Of a stretch of 64,000 nucleotides of DNA, positions 61,958-64,000 are shown in pieces (positions within the stretch are counted from its first letter, which is position 1; every line of letters starts with the position of its first letter). The position numbers and the translations under genes were made by a program. The notes under the pieces are model-generated. The model saw only the letters and a program-made list of their open reading frames with translations. It searched no databases and was not told the origin of the DNA. The stretch lies in contig JARLHI010000007.1 of the NCBI GenBank assembly GCA_031292355.1, forward strand, positions 62,001-126,000, in the 5' to 3' direction. The stretch comes from Candidatus Obscuribacterales bacterium. Its GTDB lineage: Bacteria > Cyanobacteriota > Vampirovibrionia > Obscuribacterales > Obscuribacteraceae.

Positions 61958-61990
61958 CTAGTACAAGTAAGCAGTTATACTAGTATAATT
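61958..61990. promoter_or_regulatory. Efflux operator with 14-bp palindrome and -10 box
   Basis: TTATACTAGTATAA (61976-61989) is a perfect palindrome. ACTAGTA occurs twice in direct orientation (61958-61964 and 61980-61986), 22 bp apart (two helical turns). TATAAT (61985-61990) serves as a plausible -10 for the regulator on the plus strand. The likely ligand is the divergent HTH regulator. Confidence 0.55.
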
Positions 61991-62020
61991 TGTAATAGGA
62001 CAATAAAGCGGTGCATTACA

Positions 62021-62854
62021 TTGACTATCGAACGCACTGAAGAACTCGCCAACTTTTTGCGAACGAGGCGTGAGCGAGTCACTCCCGCTCAAGTCGGATT
62101 GCCCTCCGGTCGAAGGAGAAGAACGGCTGGGCTGCGTAGAGAGGAAGTAGCGGAGCTGGCAGGGATCAGTGTCACCTGGTATACCTGGCTTGAGCAGGCT
62201 CGTCCAATCAAAGTTTCGACTGCAACAATGGAAAGAATTGGGCTTGCTTTGCAGTTGGATAAAGACGAGCTTACGTACCTTTTCGAACTGGCTCAGTTGC
62301 CACCGCCACCCATAGAACAAACTGCAAGCCCTGAGGCCGCCAACCAGCTTATCGAAATTGCTCACACTCTCACCGATAGTCCGGCCTACGTAGTTGGGCC
62401 GCGATACGACCTTTTAGGGTGGAACCAGATGGCCGAAATTGCTCTGGGCCTAGGTCAGTTTGCAGACTCTCAGCCCAATTTGATCCGCTTTATTTTCACG
62501 AATGAATACTACCGAAAAGCCTGGATCAATTGGAAGGATGATGCACTCGAGCTGCTTGCTATGATGCGCGCTGATTACAATCAAAATATTTACGATCAAA
62601 AAGCCTATGAAAGTCTGATTACTGAATTGAGTGCCGTCAGTTCCGAATTTTGTGAAGGCTGGAACCAACATTCGGTTGTGTCAAAAAGTGGATGGATTCG
62701 AAAAATGAATCATCCAATCAGAGGTAATCTCAGCCTGTTTGCTACATTCTTGCAAATGCATGGAAGTTCGTTTCCGCGCTTAGTTGTATATTCTGGCTAC
62801 ACCGAAAATGACCGACGACTACTGAAAGAATTGCGCAATTCATCCAAGATATAG
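62021..62854 (+). CDS. HTH regulator (MmyB/XRE-like) of the efflux operon
   Basis: A 277-residue regulator. The N-terminus LANFLRTRRERVTPAQVGLP, then RRRRTAGLRREEVAELAGIS and TWYTWLEQAR, is the well-known N-terminal HTH of MmyB-like proteins. The C-terminal domain (about 110-277) is a ligand-binding PAS-like region common in that family (GPRYDLLGWNQMAEI). TTG 62021 is chosen because it gives the usual family N-terminus; the upstream extension has no support and would cover the operator. It probably represses emrA-tolC-emrB. Confidence 0.8.
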   Translation: MTIERTEELANFLRTRRERVTPAQVGLPSGRRRRTAGLRREEVAELAGISVTWYTWLEQARPIKVSTATMERIGLALQLDKDELTYLFELAQLPPPPIEQTASPEAANQLIEIAHTLTDSPAYVVGPRYDLLGWNQMAEIALGLGQFADSQPNLIRFIFTNEYYRKAWINWKDDALELLAMMRADYNQNIYDQKAYESLITELSAVSSEFCEGWNQHSVVSKSGWIRKMNHPIRGNLSLFATFLQMHGSSFPRLVVYSGYTENDRRLLKELRNSSKI

Positions 62855-62895
62855 TGGTGCCTATTTCTTGAGCAGCGCAATTTGCAAACATCAAA

Positions 62896-62929
62896 TCAAA
62901 AAGAGCAGAGAAACGAATTCTCCGCTCTT
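62896..62929 (-). terminator. Terminator of the octapeptide-protein gene
   Basis: On the minus strand AAGAGCGGAGAA/TTCTCTGCTCTT (one C-A mismatch) is followed by TTTTTGATTT. Confidence 0.75.
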
Positions 62930-62964
62930 AAAAAATCAGACTGCGCTCGTTCTAAAAGCGCTAT

Positions 62965-63627
62965 TTATTTGATGATAGTTACTTTAGCGCTGTCGTGTTT
63001 AACAACTTCTACTGTGGATGGAGCAGTTACGTTTGCATCTTCGAAGGCTTCAACAGAGGCTTTGCCACTGGCGACTGTTTTGGAAGTATCGTGTGCTTTT
63101 ACAGAGACTTCACCATCAGCAACGACATTTGCATTCTGACGAGCAAGAATAATAGCTTTGTCGTGAGCTGTTACCTTGCAATTGCCTTCGGCAAAGACGC
63201 TGACGTGATCGTAGGCTTGCACTGTGGTTTTGTCTGCGGCATAAACGGTAGCATTGCCGTGAGCAATCACTGTTGCATCACCAGTTACTTGAACGTTGGT
63301 GGAACCCTGGGCATCAATGGCTGCATTATTGTTAGCAATGACGCGGCTGTTGTCGTAGGCTTTTACTTTGACATTGGCGGATGCCTGAACGACCGATTGG
63401 TCAAAGGCGTCGACTGTGCAAGTGTCGTAAGCTTTAATCACTGAATTATCATAAGCGCGGCATACGTTGCCATCAAATATGTTCAGGTGGGCAGATTGAT
63501 GCGTTATGGCTGAACCGCCGTGCATATCGTTGTCACCATAACTGAAGAGAGACGTCTTCTCGAGGGCAATGGCACTAGCGGCCGACAACGACATGACCAC
63601 TGGTAACAACAAGAACTTTTTGTTCAT
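62965..63627 (-). CDS. Secreted octapeptide-repeat beta-solenoid protein
   Basis: A 220-residue exported protein. The signal peptide MNKKFLLLPVVMSLSAASAIA is followed by about 30 residues and then 20 consecutive 8-residue repeats without insertions, of form x-V-x-A-x-D/G-x-A/S: VIKAYDTC, VVQASANV, KVKAYDNS, TVIAHGNA, TVYAADKT, SVKAHDTS. A short C-terminal KVTIIK follows. The period fits one side of a narrow beta solenoid, like ice-nucleation repeats or bactofilin-like proteins. I chose ATG 63627 behind AAGGAAAG. Function unknown: adhesion, surface coat or ice/mineral binding are guesses. Confidence 0.75.
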   Translation of the reverse strand: MNKKFLLLPVVMSLSAASAIALEKTSLFSYGDNDMHGGSAITHQSAHLNIFDGNVCRAYDNSVIKAYDTCTVDAFDQSVVQASANVKVKAYDNSRVIANNNAAIDAQGSTNVQVTGDATVIAHGNATVYAADKTTVQAYDHVSVFAEGNCKVTAHDKAIILARQNANVVADGEVSVKAHDTSKTVASGKASVEAFEDANVTAPSTVEVVKHDSAKVTIIK

Positions 63628-64000
63628 TGAAAAACTTTCCTTATCACGACAGAAGCAAGCTATGCAGGCTTTAAACCACATAAGCTTAGCATCAACCAAA
63701 CGCCATTTGCCCAGCAAGGTGCCAGGCAATCGGAAAATTCTGATCTTTTCTGTCTGTTAGCGTCGTCGCGGGTGCTGTATGCGCACAGGCACCGGAGCAA
63801 GCACGGCCTTTCTATTGCCGTTGAATGCCGTCTGGAAAAAATTCCGTAACGCCGTTAGTAAGTTGCCGACTATACACATGTGTCGATCCTTCAGAAATGA
63901 GCCGCCACGTTTTACATACCCAAGGAGCTTAAATCATATCCGGCTTGTTGACAAGTGGATTTCGAAAAGAATTCGAAAGACGCATGCCGCTTCGCCAGCT
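63628..64000. other. Right-end gap and possible gene start
   Basis: AAGGAG occurs near 63920. An open plus-strand frame runs from TTG at about 63951 to the window end, but it is too short to judge. An inverted repeat TTCGAA-AAGAA-TTCGAA (near 63960-63976) is present. No other gene. Confidence 0.3.

Overview
The window reads as chromosomal DNA of a Gram-negative, mid-GC bacterium. My best guess is a non-photosynthetic relative of the Cyanobacteria (Melainabacteria/Vampirovibrionia, Obscuribacter-like). This is inference from gene content: an AMIN-domain TPR protein, a beta-carbonic anhydrase, the futalosine-pathway enzyme MqnC, membrane-anchored Ser/Thr kinases, heptose-sugar genes, a TolC-type outer membrane protein and a lipoprotein. 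TTG and GTG starts are common and several genes overlap by 4 bp. I saw no rRNA, tRNA or CRISPR array.

Layout. 0.5-6 kb: a zinc-ribbon protein, then a nucleoside-catabolism operon on the minus strand (deoB, a PNP-like half protein, a PNP), divergent from a MerR-type regulator. 6-9.5 kb: a TonB-C-like secreted protein and a 959-residue surface protein whose C-terminus carries a HEFGH metalloprotease site like anthrax lethal factor. 9.9-11.8 kb: a three-gene mobilisation cassette (RHH protein, relaxase, small helical protein). 12.2-20.1 kb: a large discoidin/six-hairpin glycosidase, a histidine phosphatase, a thioredoxin fusion, coiled-coil proteins and an HD-domain protein. 20.5-23.4 kb: glycogen debranching enzyme and carbonic anhydrase. 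23.8-30 kb: an FtsH-like protease with a coupled small membrane protein, secreted proteins, and HtpX behind a structured leader. 30-40 kb: TPR and AMIN-TPR proteins, MqnC, RfaE2-type nucleotidyltransferase, MgtC, small proteins and methylmalonyl-CoA epimerase. 40-43 kb: two translationally coupled membrane Ser/Thr kinases. 43.4-51.2 kb: a surface-sugar locus with a full set for GDP-D-glycero-alpha-D-manno-heptose (GmhA, HddA, GmhB, HddC-like), a transaldolase, a methyltransferase, an epimerase, a UDP-galactopyranose-mutase-like flavoprotein and a GT2 glycosyltransferase. 51.4-57 kb: class I aldolase, lipoprotein, DUF900-like hydrolase, GlpF. 57-63 kb: a tripartite EmrAB-TolC efflux operon divergent from its probable regulator, then a secreted protein made of 20 perfect octapeptide repeats.

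How the parts may work together. The nucleoside operon would feed ribose/deoxyribose phosphate into central metabolism. The transaldolase next to gmhA may supply sedoheptulose 7-phosphate for the heptose pathway. FtsH-like protease, its small partner and HtpX form a membrane-protein quality-control neighbourhood. The efflux operon looks controlled from a 14-bp palindrome in the divergent promoter.

Most notable: the complementary PNP pair, the lethal-factor-like domain on a beta-solenoid adhesin, the mobilisation cassette, the octapeptide solenoid, and a short conserved motif in several gaps between convergent genes.
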